NCBI RefSeq assembly: GCF_963675165.1
Contig: NC_087393.1
Location: forward strand, 3,477,502-3,541,501
DNA length: 64,000 nt
From: Halichondria panicea
Lineage: Eukaryota; Porifera; Demospongiae; Suberitida; Halichondriidae
Direction: 5' to 3'
How positions within the stretch are numbered: position 1 is the first letter of the stretch; each line of letters begins with the position of its first letter. Of this stretch, positions 20,226 to 32,700 are shown piece after piece. Below the pieces are notes generated by a model. That model worked only from the letters and a program-made list of their open reading frames with translations. It made no database searches and had not been told where the DNA came from. Made by a program: the position numbers and the translations under genes.

Positions 20226-21635
20226 TCATTCAATTAATTCAACATCGTGCAACTTACAAAGATGGAGTATTGGTGATTGTGGTAGATTGTAGGTGGATAT
20301 TATGTGTTCATCTTCAAGTATCTCGCATCGATCAGGAGCACAGTAAAACAGTTGTTGTCTACTTGGTTCGAGTCGTTGCTGACAAAACTTTTCAATCCAA
20401 GTTTTTAGGATACCCACTTTGTCATGTGGGTGGAATTGTACCTCATTTCTCAAGCCTGAAGAACTTTCAACGTATAGCTTTTTTAGCACCAATAAAGTAA
20501 TAGGAGTTTCATCACTTTCAATTTCAATTCCATATCTCTTTAACTGATACGTTTCATCCATTTCTTGGCCACTAAACATTAGTCTCTGCTCACTGGGAGG
20601 TGGGTTGCCAGAAACAGCAGCTGATATTCTTGCTTTTAAAGCCAGTACAACATCTTCTGGGTAAACATTTAATTCTATTCGTTCGCTGTTGTAATGTACA
20701 CATACAATTTTGGGACCACTTGTTTGTACAATATGCACTGTGATTTCGTTGTCTATACCACAATCTTGCAACTTTTCATCATTAGCAAGTATCTTCCCCT
20801 GAAAGATCATTACTTGAGTCTCAATTGGTAACTGATTTCGTTCAGCTTTATTGACCAAGTCTTTACATTCCAATACCTTGCTACTGGGCTTGACAGCAAT
20901 AGTCACTGATCGACCATCCGGCAAATGAGCATAGATCTGTATGTTTGTCTCTCCACATAATTTGTAAAGAAGGTGAAGTGTGCTCTCTTTTTGAATGTTA
21001 TAATCACTTAATGTTCGACCATCTTGAAGTTCTTTTCCAGCAAATATTAAACGCTGTAGATCAGGTGGGACACCTACTTTGTCTTGAATTTTGGATTTAA
21101 CATTCTCAATTGTGTCACTGGCTTCAACCTCGAGAGTGATGGATTGACCTAACAAAGTCTTAACAAATATTTGCATTCCTCCGCGGAGTCTAAGTTCTAG
21201 ATGAAGTGTGCTCTCTTTTTGAATGTTGTAATCGGACAATGTACAACCATCTTCAAGTTGTTTTCCAGCAAATATCAAGCGCTGCTGATCAGGTGGGACA
21301 CCTTCTTTGTTTTTAATTTTGGTCTTGACATTTTTGATTGTGTCACAGGCTTTAACGTTGAGAGTGATGGTTTTACCAGTCATGGTTTTAACAAATATTT
21401 GCATTCCTCCTCTAAGGCGAAGTTGCACATCCACAGTGCTTCCATGCTCCACGCCACAAGCACGGATAGTAGACTCATTTCGTAGACACTTGGATCTCGA
21501 AGTCAGAAAGAAGTGTTCAGGTGGGATACCTTCTTGATGATGGATCTTAGCTTTCACTGTCTCCACTAAATGGTCAGCATCCACATCAATTGGTATCACC
21601 CTACCAGAGGGTGTTCGATAAAATACTTGCGACAT
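20226..21635 (-). CDS. Six-unit divergent ubiquitin-like array protein
   Basis: A single exon of 469 codons from ATG at 21635. Units are at about 1-77 (a ubiquitin-like fold ending LRLRGG), 78-153 (clearly ubiquitin, ends LRLRGG), 154-229 (ubiquitin, but ends YKLCGE), 230-307, 308-384 and 385-469 (increasingly divergent, no GG). Unit 2 differs from the usually invariant ubiquitin at about a dozen sites (for example [18 protein letters not shown], and Glu instead of Val70) but keeps K48 and K63. Processing after the first two GG sites could free two modifiers; the remaining four units would stay fused. This is unlike normal polyubiquitin (identical repeats) and recalls ISG15-type tandem ubiquitin-like proteins only in layout. 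The lack of introns could mean a retrocopy origin. Confidence 0.88.
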   Translation of the reverse strand: MSQVFYRTPSGRVIPIDVDADHLVETVKAKIHHQEGIPPEHFFLTSRSKCLRNESTIRACGVEHGSTVDVQLRLRGGMQIFVKTMTGKTITLNVKACDTIKNVKTKIKNKEGVPPDQQRLIFAGKQLEDGCTLSDYNIQKESTLHLELRLRGGMQIFVKTLLGQSITLEVEASDTIENVKSKIQDKVGVPPDLQRLIFAGKELQDGRTLSDYNIQKESTLHLLYKLCGETNIQIYAHLPDGRSVTIAVKPSSKVLECKDLVNKAERNQLPIETQVMIFQGKILANDEKLQDCGIDNEITVHIVQTSGPKIVCVHYNSERIELNVYPEDVVLALKARISAAVSGNPPPSEQRLMFSGQEMDETYQLKRYGIEIESDETPITLLVLKKLYVESSSGLRNEVQFHPHDKVGILKTWIEKFCQQRLEPSRQQLFYCAPDRCEILEDEHIISTYNLPQSPILHLCKLHDVELIE

Positions 21636-21708
21636 AGTTGGGCGAGCGAAGTGCAGTGAGTCCCTAGCCCTAGGTCAAGAGTACTACTACCAAGCGCTAA
21701 GCGCAATT

Positions 21709-21835
21709 AAGGGCGTATACAGAGAGGCATGCAACTCGCCGCCCTATTCTCTCAGAATCATCCGACTTCGTATTTTTAGAACTGCCCACAAAAACGCCCA
21801 CGCGTAACCTTTGACCGCACAAGGTAAATCACATC
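21709..21835. mobile_element. Truncated hAT-like MITE end upstream of the ubiquitin array gene
   Basis: AAGGGCGTATACAGAG...GCATGCAACTC through CACAAGGTAAATCA matches the left end of the element at 46520 closely (shared ATCATCCGACTTCGTA and AGAACTGCCCACAAAAA). The right end is missing. It begins only 73 bases upstream of the array gene's ATG, so it probably lies in the promoter or 5' UTR. Confidence 0.7.
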
Positions 21836-22674
21836 TGTGCTACATAGGGATTTGTATAGGAGGATTTATATCCCGTTGCTATGTTGTTGCCAAGTGCAAT
21901 ATGAAGCATATTGCACTGCTGAAAAGTCATATTGCACTGCTGAAAAGTCATATTGCACTGACCACAAAACGCCCCTCTGGCATAATTAAGGGCAAAGTTT
22001 TGTACTTTTTCTATTTTGTGAGAATTTGTTTTTTGGTGTGGATCCCAAACAGGGGCAGCATATTCCAGTTTTGATCTCACAAGTGAGATGTAGAGTTGTC
22101 TTATTAAACATTCTAGTGACGAGTGGCCATATAGAACTGTCGGTACATTATATACCAACCTGCTTGCAGGCATTTCTGCACATTCCTTCTATATGTGTAC
22201 TTGTTTTGACCATGAGAGGTCATGAGAAATCCACACGCCAAGGTATACTTGTATATATAGTGGTCAACTTTAAGTAGGGGACGTCCACTGATATTGAGAC
22301 ACATGTTGGGAGGTGGCGGGCTGAATTTTCTTGATATAGTCATGTATTTACAGATAACTTCGACAAAATTATTGTAATCTATTCCTGAGGTAGCTTGCTA
22401 TCCAAGATATATCAGATGGGGATCTAAGTTCAAATTGATTAGCTTATATACTCATCAATATCGAGTGAGGAACATTGTTAAATGCCTTTTTGAAATCAAA
22501 AAAGACTGCACATACACTCTGACCATCTTCAAGAAGTTTGTGCCAATTGTGCACTGCCGTAAGCAGCGCACCTGTGGTGGATTTTCCTTTAGTGAAACCC
22601 CATTGTTTATTTGAGAGAAATTTGAGTTTCCATATATACCAAAAGTAGCTAAGAGCATCTACTATTGATACCAC
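21829..22674 (-). pseudogene. Decayed non-LTR retrotransposon (LINE) reverse-transcriptase fragment
   Basis: On the minus strand 22674-22444 encodes QWGFTKGKSTTGALL and a palm motif VCAVFFDFKKAFNNVPH. After a short gap come CKYMTISRK and LNISGRPLLKVDHY. At 22173-21970 comes LIRQLYISLVRSKLEYAAPVWDP, typical of the end of CR1/Jockey-like reverse transcriptases. The order is correct but the frame shifts at least once, and the stretch that should carry the catalytic YxDD is deleted. It is inactive, with no endonuclease region nearby. Confidence 0.85.
21898..21962. repeat. Short tandem repeat, about 20-bp unit, three copies
   Basis: CATATTGCACTGCTGAAAAGT is repeated with little change, inside the 3' end of the LINE relic. 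Confidence 0.75.
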
Positions 22675-24640
22675 CTATATATAGCGGGTAATTTTGTTCA
22701 AGGGTCTAATTTTATCTCGCAGTTTAGCCAGAAAATATTGGCCCTCAAAAAGTACATGTACCATTTAGTGTGTACAAGTTCTGGAAGCCATCATTGCTCA
22801 AGACTACACGTTGTTTGCATAGCAACATTGTATGGTGATTTTGTGGTAATGATAAGGAATTTAGGCTGTATTAGGATTTTATGTAAACAGCTGTATGGCA
22901 CGCCACAAGTGTTTGTAGTACTGTAAGTTGTGAAACCTTAGCCTCTACACAGGCTCTCCTTTTTCTGTTCTTTATCACAATCGTTCAATAAGATAAAATA
23001 CTGTATTATTCGTTCAATGAGATAAAATACGGTATTAATTGGAGGAATAAAGAAAGAAATAGACGTAAAGTTAGGAAAAAGGAGAGCCTGTATCGGGAAG
23101 TCGCGTGAGGGTAGAAGGGTGGTAGAAGGGTGAAAATGAGCGTGGGCATACTGAGCTAGAGATGTTGGACTGCCCACGCAGAGGTCTACGACTAATAAAA
23201 CTTTGCCTGCAGCAAGCTGGACATGGACTTGGAACTGGAAGTTTGCAAGCACTATAGCTAGCTATACCTTAGGCTTAGCTAGATGATCTACTAGTCTAGA
23301 TTGTGTGTTTAGATTCTATCACTATTACCTTTTCTTGTGTCTTTCTACATGCTATAGTAGAATAGCTTAGTCATCATTATCATATAGCAGGTAGCTACTG
23401 CCACCAGAGCTGGCCACGCTGGTTCTCTGATCTGACCTTGGTGGTTGTCTCAGTGCTAGTGCAGTACAGTACAGTCTTACTCTGAATGCGTGGGAGAATA
23501 CCTTACGTCACGATTGTGGGCTACATATCGCCCACGTTCATAAAAATCCTTGTGGATCACGCGATTTCCCAAACCAGGCCTTACTTTTTCTTAACTTTAC
23601 GCCCATTTCTTTCCTTGCTGCCTCACTATGTCTTGTTTATGGATGAACAGTGACAACAGCAAGAAAAAGTAAGGCCTGGGAACGAGGCTAGTGAAACCTG
23701 GCACAGCTGCACGGGCTAGCTACACTATACTGTAACAGCTGTTTGCACAGACATTGGCAAAATACTGAATCATTCACTGCATTACCACAAACCTGCAAAC
23801 AAATAGTATAAATACATGTACATGCATGTATAGTATATACATGTAGTTATAAATAAAAAAGAGCAATGATGGCTTCTAGAACTAGACTATGGGAACTCAT
23901 AGAACAGTGGGGACCTACCAATTAACGCTTTATGCTGAGACTTGCATGCTGTTCAGCCTTCACAATGCTTTCCATAATGCAGTGGACAGATTAGTAGCTA
24001 CATGTGTGATACAGGTATATCTGCTGGTATATGTAAGCTAGTCCCAGCCCATTCTCCACTTCAAATCCATTTGAGTTTCCATACCACCAAGAGTAGTTAA
24101 GAGCATCTACCATTGATACCACCTTATAGCAGATAATTTTGTTCAAAGGTCTAATTTTATCTCGCAGTTTAGCCAGAAAATATTAGCCCTCAAAAAGTAC
24201 ATGTACCATTTTAGTATGTACAAGTTCTGGAAGCCATCATTGCTCAAGACTATATACATGTTGTTTGCATAGCAACATTGTATGGTGATTTTGTTAATGA
24301 TAAGGATTTTAGCCTGTATTATAGGATTTAGTACATGTATTTTGCTGTCTTTGCAAACAGCTGTATGGCACGGCACGCACAAGTGTTTGAAGTAAGTTGT
24401 GAAACCCCGGCACAGCTGCACAGCTAGCTACACTACAGCTGTTTGCACAGATACTAAAGCATTACCACAAACCTGCAAACAAATAGTATAAATACATGTA
24501 CATGCATGCATGTAGTATATAGAAAGAGCAATGATGGCTTCTAGAACTAGACTATGGGAACTCATAAACTACCAATTAACGCTTTATGCTGTATTAGGGA
24601 TTTAGTATTTTGCAAAGTCTATGCAAACAGCTGTAGATTT
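22631..24640. repeat. Local duplication A-B / A'-B', first copy split
   Basis: Block A (about 22631-22938) matches A' (about 24066-24400): shared GTTTCCATA, GCAGTTTAGCCAGAAAATAT, AAAAAGTACATGTACCAT. Block B (23692-about 23950) matches B' (about 24391-24600): shared GGCACAGCTGCAC, GAGCAATGATGGCTTCTAGA. A' and B' are contiguous, whereas A and B are separated by the insertion at 22939-23691. No coding content. Confidence 0.8.
22939..23691. mobile_element. 753-bp insertion with TAGCCTC ends and 8-bp TSD
   Basis: TGAAACCT flanks it on both sides (22931-22938 and 23692-23699). The ends are TAGCCTC...GAGGCTA(G). The contiguous A'B' copy at about 24391 shows the uninterrupted sequence TGAAACCCCGGCAC. 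Internal inverted repeats (ACAGGCTCTCCTTTTTCTG at about 22948 with AAAAAGGAGAGCCTGT at about 23076; CCAGGCCTTACTTTTTCTT at about 23574 with AAGAAAAAGTAAGGCCTGG at about 23661) indicate nested hairpins. Terminal similarity links it to the 57-bp element at 12300. Confidence 0.75.
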
Positions 24641-26779
24641 GGCAAATCTAATTATGTGGTTTCACACATCCTGCATGCCTACCATAAGACCTCGATTTAA
24701 GGCGACCCTCCAAATGTGCGACACCCAGGAGCTTTAGCAATTTTCTGACGTCTAAAAGTAGCGACAGCTGCGTTGATAATTATTTTTTGATGTTGCGTTC
24801 TAAATAGAGGTAAATGTAGCCACAAAATTTAGTGTCTCGAAAATAACCCGCCATACGGTATAATGCAACTTTTGTTTGATGCTCTCCATTAATAATATCC
24901 ACTACCTACTCTATTTATTTTAGGTTCAGCTTTTCTGCAATTCAAGAAGCAATCATCTGTTCAGCCTTGTCTTGATGTTGCCAATGGTGACGGACTAAAT
25001 TTCCGTGGCAACAGGCTTAGTGTCTCACTAGCAGTTTTGTGTACACATCAATCCTAACCATATAGTAGTTTTGAATCCACCCATCTTACATGTACGACAC
25101 TTTTGATAGTACTGAATCTATATCCGACTCATCTATCTCGTCCCTCCTATTATATACAACTCTCTACCAGACCCGATCATCACAGCCTACCCTCAAGCAC
25201 AAGTGGAGCATGCACACAGAACTGACTATAACTAGAGCACTAAAGTGCAAACCCTCGGCTGGTGACATGATAATAAAGAAACCAGAAGAGTGATGATGCA
25301 GTGCATGTAGCATATATGACTAGCACAGCAACTCAAGAGCAATAAAACTAAATCAGACTGGAGGCATGCTGAAACATTGAGTGGTACATGTCACATGAAA
25401 CATGTGCTGTGGACTGGGATCACAGCAAAGAAGCCTGGAGTCTTAGACTTAGAGAGGTATATATGGCTCCTGCCAGGCTGGAGTATATAGGATCCAGAGT
25501 CAGCCAACAACCAGTCACAATTTTAGCTTTCTACTATCAATTGTTCCAGGTACGGATCACTTCAGCTGCAACTACGTAATCAAAGCCACGTGTAGCTAGC
25601 TAGTGCCAACATGCAAGTTCAAGCTTCTTAGCTTTTGCTCGACAAAGAAGCTTTAACATCAAAATCTGCCACTATTTAAACCGAGATACTGTTTTGTGAA
25701 GGCTATACATGCTGTAAACGCACCGCTGTGGCATCCAGGTGAGTAGAAAATCCCATCACAAACAAACAAACAAACAGACAGACTACTATAACCCGTGGCC
25801 GCCCACGCGCCTCGGGTTAATAATTATTATAGAAGAGACCCTGAACAACAGTGATAGTGCTTATCTTTTGAGCTAACAAGTGGAGGACCGAAAATTAAGA
25901 TTCAGAACAATATTATTTTGTAATGTTGCATTGTGTTTTATTACAGCATAATTATACGGTAAAGATCGTTAATGACACAATATACAAATTTGTCTCGATA
26001 AAATGCTGCACACAGATTATTAGATCAATAATGGGAAAGGTTGTTAACTAGCAATTGCTTATGTGTATGTAAAGAACATTAATTTATGTATCATGTGGAA
26101 AAAATAATACTATAGGATGAGGTTAACTAGAATGTGAGGTTGCAATTGAATAAAGTAATTGATGGCGATAACTTTAGTCTTGGTTGTGAAAGTATGCTTC
26201 GTTTTTACAGTGGATCCATTATAACAACCACCTTAGCAACCACATGCTATATAACGGCCAAGAGCTCAGGTCCAGATTGAAACTACAATGACTTCAATGT
26301 AAAGCAACCCCTCTCAGGAGAGACCTGAGGTCATACTGAAGCTTTTTGGGGCCAAAGTTCAACATGGTGGGGAAAAGTTCCTACCAAAATACTTAGCAAT
26401 CCTGTACACGAAAATTGTTCTTTATATAGAATTATCTGCTATAACATGTAAAGATAAAAGGCGTGGCTCCCGGTAAGCAGTCATTCAAACACATGTAACG
26501 AATAAGTGCCTCGAAAATTACACGCTCTACGGTATTTGAAAGCGGCCTCTGATCAAGCGTATATGGTACACCACAGCTCTATAATTACAGATGCATGTAT
26601 CTTTGGTATAGATACAGGAATTTTGCCCAGTATATCTGGCGGCCATGCTCTACCTCTATTTCATATGTTAACTATAAAAAGCCATTATTATGGAAAAGAC
26701 TTACAATAATTATTTTCATCATAATTGCCATCTGATTCACATGAACATAACCCTACAAGTACTGTTGCTAAGTAACAAT
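24641..26779. other. Intergenic, repeat fragments, no confident gene
   Basis: Right ends of ACCGTA-type elements occur near 24822-24860 and 26500-26575. About 25612-25820 resembles 59335-59510 in reverse (AGTTCAAGCTTCTTAG, ACCCG...GGGTT ends). Frames at 25090 and 25388 have no family likeness. An acceptor-like site at 24923 precedes a short frame that could end the gene starting at 9244, but this is weak. Confidence 0.4.
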
Positions 26780-29700
26780 TTAATTTACTTCGTGTTCTTC
26801 ATCTTCTGAGCTCTCTTCCTCTGAGGACGATGACTCATCATCCGTCTCCTCGAATGTATCCATGGGGATAGAGTAAAACCGAATCACTTGCTGTGTGTGT
26901 GGGATGGGGTCGATGGGGTCAATGGGTGTGGTGTGATAGTGGGTACATGTATATAATTATATACATTGCTTTAATTTTTGTGAAGTATGTATGACTTTTT
27001 ATAATATTTTCAGGATCTACAGTTAGAAGTCTTAACGTTATGTGACCTTTGAATCATCAAGGAACGGCATGTCATGACAATGAGGGTGGAGTGGGAAACC
27101 ATTAACGACAAACTGACTGCCACACATGAATACCTGATTGGGATCCTTGAGAATAAGAAGCTTTTTTGTGGGATCGTATGGCTGTTGGAAGCATATGTCA
27201 ATGATAGCTCTAAGGACCCCCCAAGCATTCCCCACGTCCAGTGAGGTCTGCTGAGCCAGTTCCAATGGCTTCACAGTCTGAATGCCCACAATATGGTGAG
27301 AATTGGAGTCTCTTGGATTTCTGCGAGCAACATACCTGCATGCGGAGTGAGGGTAATGTACATGTATATGTACGTCATGTGTAAGTGTGGAGATTGCAAA
27401 GTAGGTGACTGTGAGTAGCAATGAAGCTACTTCCAGTACAGTAGACTCTCGTTAATCCGGTCACCCTTGGAACCATGCAGCTTGGCCGGAATAGCGAGGT
27501 GGCTGTATCTCGGCTTAAAAACGACCTTACCTCGTATCTAATGACTACTTTTGCGGTTCTTGTCTCGAGGATAATGAAGGATAATGAATCATTCTGTTCT
27601 CTATTTAAGTGTAATACAATTTTATTTGCTAAACCACACCCAAAACGTCATATCCGGCCGTAATATACGTATAAAATTACATTGAAAACCTTGTTTGGGA
27701 CAGCCAGCACTGGCCGGTAAACGGAATAGCGAGTGGCCGTACTTCAGGGTGAGTTTTGTGCAGTAAACATATAGCTAGCATTCCGTGCCAAGCCAAATGG
27801 CCGGTATATCGAGGTGGCCGTACTTCAGAGAGCCGGAATAGCAAGAGTCTACTGTACTAGCACTTCAGGCTATATTAAAATGAATACATCGTGCCCATTT
27901 ACTAAGGAGCGGGAATGGTCGACCACGCTTGTTGCTAAAAAAGATACCAAACTTGAAAGTCTGTTACAGTAATTATAAGCTCAAGAAACAGTACGTGTGG
28001 CTTTACAGCTCTTTTTTCACTCTTGTAGCTAGCGTTCTAGTGCAGAGCTGATTATCAGATGGTGCTACACGAGTTTGAAAACATACCTGCTGCGCATGCG
28101 CAACCGAGGCATAATAACACAATATCCAGGACTTATAGTACTGACCTAGTGAGATTTACATACAACTAATGATGAATCACTCCACAGGGTTTCATTAATG
28201 CTTCTGCAGACAGCCACACACATTAAAAGCTTGTACAAATTTAAACGATTCTCCGAGATTATAAAGGATTGTTATCATGCCTTATGTACATGTATGCAGT
28301 GAATACATTTAATTTGCTCACCCGAACTTGATGAAGGACGACCCAGCCAGCAGGGAACTCATGGCCCACTTAGCAATCTTGAAGCTGTTGTTCTTCAGCT
28401 CTGTAGCAAACACAGCTCCTTTCTGTGACTCCAGCTTCATACGCCACTCTACACCACCACATTGCTGCGAGGGAGAGAGTATAATTATGCAATTGAGAGT
28501 AAAAAATGTTTGGATTAACCACGCTCACTCCAAAAAGGTGAAATTATTGAATTCAGTTGGGAAGAGAGATGCCCATACACAGACTGAATACAGCCTCACC
28601 TTTGGGTCCCACTCATTGAGTGCCTTGACATTGATGAATACTTTCTTCTGACCATGATAGGGCATTACGGCATCGTATTCACACCTAGCAACCAGTCCCA
28701 CTCCACCACCAAGGTCCCACTTCATGTACCTACAAGTATGACACATTGTACATGCAGGGCATGATAATAACCTATTGTAGAAACACCATAGCTGTATCAT
28801 GAATGTCATTATCCATTTGAATTCTATAGCGTTTTGAGAAATGAAATATCAAAATTCATTGAGTAAGCACTGTGTGTAGAAAGCATACATGTAGGTGGGA
28901 GGTAGAATTCATCACAGTCCAGGCCCTTTGTGGACACACAATTAATACTCCGCCCACCTATATCCCACTGAAGCAATCTGTTCTGGCTCGTCTCCAGCAA
29001 AAGGGTTGGGCTCATTGAGGTCAACTGTCCGTCCAGGGCCCTCCTGTGTGGGAGGGTAGGTTGTTTGTTTTTAACATATACTTTACGGCGGTGAGCAGTT
29101 CTTAAATCGTATATATACAGTATTTACTTGATTAAAAGCCCGGGCGTTTATTTCAGATCGAAGTCTTTAGAGAGGGCGTTTAATCCAAGAGGGCGTTTAT
29201 TGTTATGTCTCCTCCAAAACTCTTGCACAGCAGCAGCTATTGTGCTCTTCTTGGGCTGCTGTCTCAGCTTAAATCTGTTTCTCAGCTTAAATTTAAGTCA
29301 TAGGAGTGCCCTCTGTGTCGGTATCTCACTCTCTGCCATCGATGCATCGTAAAAAAGTATTTTTATTCTATGCTGCCACGCTTGCAACTGGTTCCACGTG
29401 CTATTTCAGCTCCACCCACAGTGCCACACCCCATACATGGGCGATTATTCAAGATGGGCGATTATTGACAAAGACAGAGCTTTTACCCTGGGCGTTTATT
29501 CAAGGAGGGCGTTTAATCAAGTAAATACGGTATGTACATATCTTTCTACCATTCAGACATTTCTCTGTCCACAAACCACTAGCAAATCAATTAATGCACT
29601 TCACTTCCTGTCCACACACATTCAAGCCACACCCCTCACCAGGAGAATCTGTTGTGAGAAGTTCTGGTTGATGTAGGTGGCCTCAATGGCGAGGTTATTT

Positions 29701-32700
29701 GGTAAGTTCATAGGGTTTTTCACATCCTCTACGTCTTGGGGGGGTTCTTTAGATGTCTCGCTCACGGTCAGTAGATCTGGGTGGAGTCATGTACACACAG
29801 GTACATGTACACACTGAAACAATATCTACTATATACTATACTACGAGAAAGGTCTATAGGGGAAAAAAGAGACACCATTACAGACTAAAATCATAATTAT
29901 TTATGATGATAATAATTATGAGAACACATTTTCATCTAGAATCGGGCGACCAAGCACGCAACAATAGGCACAAACATTCTTCCCTGCAACCCTTTCTATT
30001 CTTTTCATTAGGTCTTAACAGTGAACTTGTCCTACACAAAGTCACATTGTGACGTACATGTACATACACGTAACACTGTTATTACTGCAACAATAGAAAG
30101 AGAACTTTATGTGGTCTCTTCGAGGAAACAAACACCCTTGTTTACTAAAATAAGTTTTACTTCTTGTTAATTTGTAAAATACTAGTTATACGTAACCTAC
30201 CCCCAAAATGTCAGGCCATTAGGCATTCATTTGTAGGCATAATGATCCACCCCAAAAGTCGGTTAGCATGTTTTGCACGCATTGAGAGAGCTAGGGTTTT
30301 GGATCTCACCAAACTGAGAGTCGTCTCTTTTGTCGAAGAAGAGGTGTTGCCCTATCCGAGTGGCCACAATGTCCCAGGAATATTTGGAGCGAGAACAGGT
30401 CATTAGGGTCGAGAGAATAATGTCCGTTCCAAACACCTTTACATCAGCACACTCAGGACTCTTCACAAGCTGCGTGTGCGTGTGCGTGTGTGTGTGTAGT
30501 TAATAGCATGTTTAAATGAACTTAAATTTGGTGAGTTAGAGGCACGAACGATGTGGTTTACAACGATAGGCTAATTTTATTTGTATGTACAGTACGTTAA
30601 CCCCTTTATTATTATTTTGTGGGTATTACATAGAGGAGGTACGACATGCAAGAGCAATTAGACTTGATTTTCTAATTAAAATGACGCTTGATTAGCTGAC
30701 TCAGCATTAAAAAACCTAGGCCTACACGTGAACAAAATCTAATTAAAGTGCTCTAATTGCTCCTGCATGTAGTACCTTCTCTGGTATTACAGTTGCACGG
30801 TAAATTTAAATTTAAAGAGGAGTTCTAAATACACTTACAACATTATTTTATTAACAGCACACCTTCCTAATGATGGGGTCATCTGTTGTAGTCACTTTGT
30901 GGAAAATTCTGTTGTACGTCTGTAGTCGAGTGGGATTCCTCAGGGAAACACGTTTCTCCATACCGATGTCATAGCAACCAAGAGATCCACACAACCGCCT
31001 AAAAATTGTAAGTAAATGCGTGTACATGACATCATGACACCAGACTATTCTACTAGGCACACAGTATGCTGTAAGCTAGCCTACAATACAAACGTTTTGT
31101 TGGCAAAGACAAACGTATAGTATACATGTACAGGGTATGTAGCAGAGTAGGAAGGGGATTGTCCAAACTTACAGTTCAGTAGGCTCTTCTGGTTTTAGAT
31201 GGAGTTTCCCGAGTTGTGTAAAGTCGATCTCACTGACCACTGGCCAGTCGTGCTTCACACTGACTGAGGGTGCCCGAGGCTTGATCGGGACCTGCAAGTG
31301 TTGGAATCACTTCGTACATTCTCGTCCAATCAAAATTGAGGAAGGGTATTTTAAAGAAAATTAATAGGCTGGTAATAATATACTATTGTGCTTGCTCCAG
31401 TGCAAAATGACCAGACTTAGTGGACTTCCAGAAAAAAGGAAACGGCATAATCAAGACAATCAACCAAGTCCCAACTGATTACCTAGAAATTCACCCCTGA
31501 AGTAAGGACACCTCAATAAACCATACATGTACGTCCCAAAAGTGTCTAACTCACCTGATTCGACCTGTCATAGTGAGACCCTAGTCTCATAAACTTCTTA
31601 ATTCTTTTGTGCTGCTGCTGCCTCCAGCGATCTCTGTGGCAAAACAGTCAAACCATTCAGGGTTTCATAATTGTCTAAGGTGCAATTTGGAGGTTTTTGT
31701 ACTTAAAACTTTAGTCTATTTTTACTGTCTTTACCTCGCCTGAAAAAATGATCTCAAGTGTGTTCTAATGTCAGAACCTATTGCTTATGTTGCAAGGTTT
31801 AAATTTCAAAGGGTACGTATTATAATAATAATTGTATACAGTAGGCTCTCGTTAATCCGGTCACCCTTGGGACCATGCAGCTTGGCCGGAATAGCGAGGT
31901 TGCTGAATTTCGGGAAAAAGCCGCAGCTTAAAAATGACCTTTTCTACTGACTAATTTTGCGGTTTTCGTCTCGAGGATAATGAATCATTCTGTTCTCTAT
32001 TTAAGTTTCATGTATATCTATAATTATTCCTTCACTGTAAAACACCACAATTTGGTATGAGATCATTAATTTTTCATATATTGCCAGGGGGAAATCCCAG
32101 GGCACCCCCCTGTATATATCACATGACAACTTGCGATTGATTACCGTTCTTTCAGCTTCCCCTTGGCGATTTGCTGCTTCCCACCCATCCTTCGCTCCTC
32201 TCTCTTCTCACGATCACGACGAATCTTTTGCTGCAGTACGTGTCAACCAATGGACAAGTAATTCAGTGAGATCATTACAATGTACATACTAATAATTATT
32301 AGTACTTGTACCATGATGGCTCTGATACTCAGGGTACAAATGCCATGGGTACATTTTCTGCTGGTTTGGCTCTTTCGCAAAGAGTTTTTACTCGCAAAAC
32401 ATTCCAGTACTGGTAGGTAATACCAAGAGTAGATAAGAGTAATACTTATACTCAGTTGCTCATGATAATACGGAATATTATATACATATAGGTACATTTC
32501 ATTTTACAACTGGAATTGGAATTGCTATAGTTTGGGCTCAGACTAGATGACAGGGTATAATCAAATATTAATCATAACCCAGTGCAAATCATCACTGCCC
32601 AACAACACCATTGAAAGACGCTGCGTTGATTTGTGAGTGTAGTGTTTTGTGTGTGTGTAGGTGTGATGCGAACTATTACCCAAAATATAGGAGATTACTC

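Noticed and set aside
28085..28110. TGCGCATGCGCA as a conserved promoter motif
   Set aside because: It always occurs at the end of the same repeat family, so it is a repeat feature.
29128..29676. Overlapping plus-strand frames in eIF3d intron 9
   Set aside because: They lie mostly within the MITE at 29118-29532 and have no coding resemblance.
30475..30500. GTGTGCGTGTGCG run as a regulatory Z-DNA element
   Set aside because: A short microsatellite next to an intron acceptor; nothing else supports a role.
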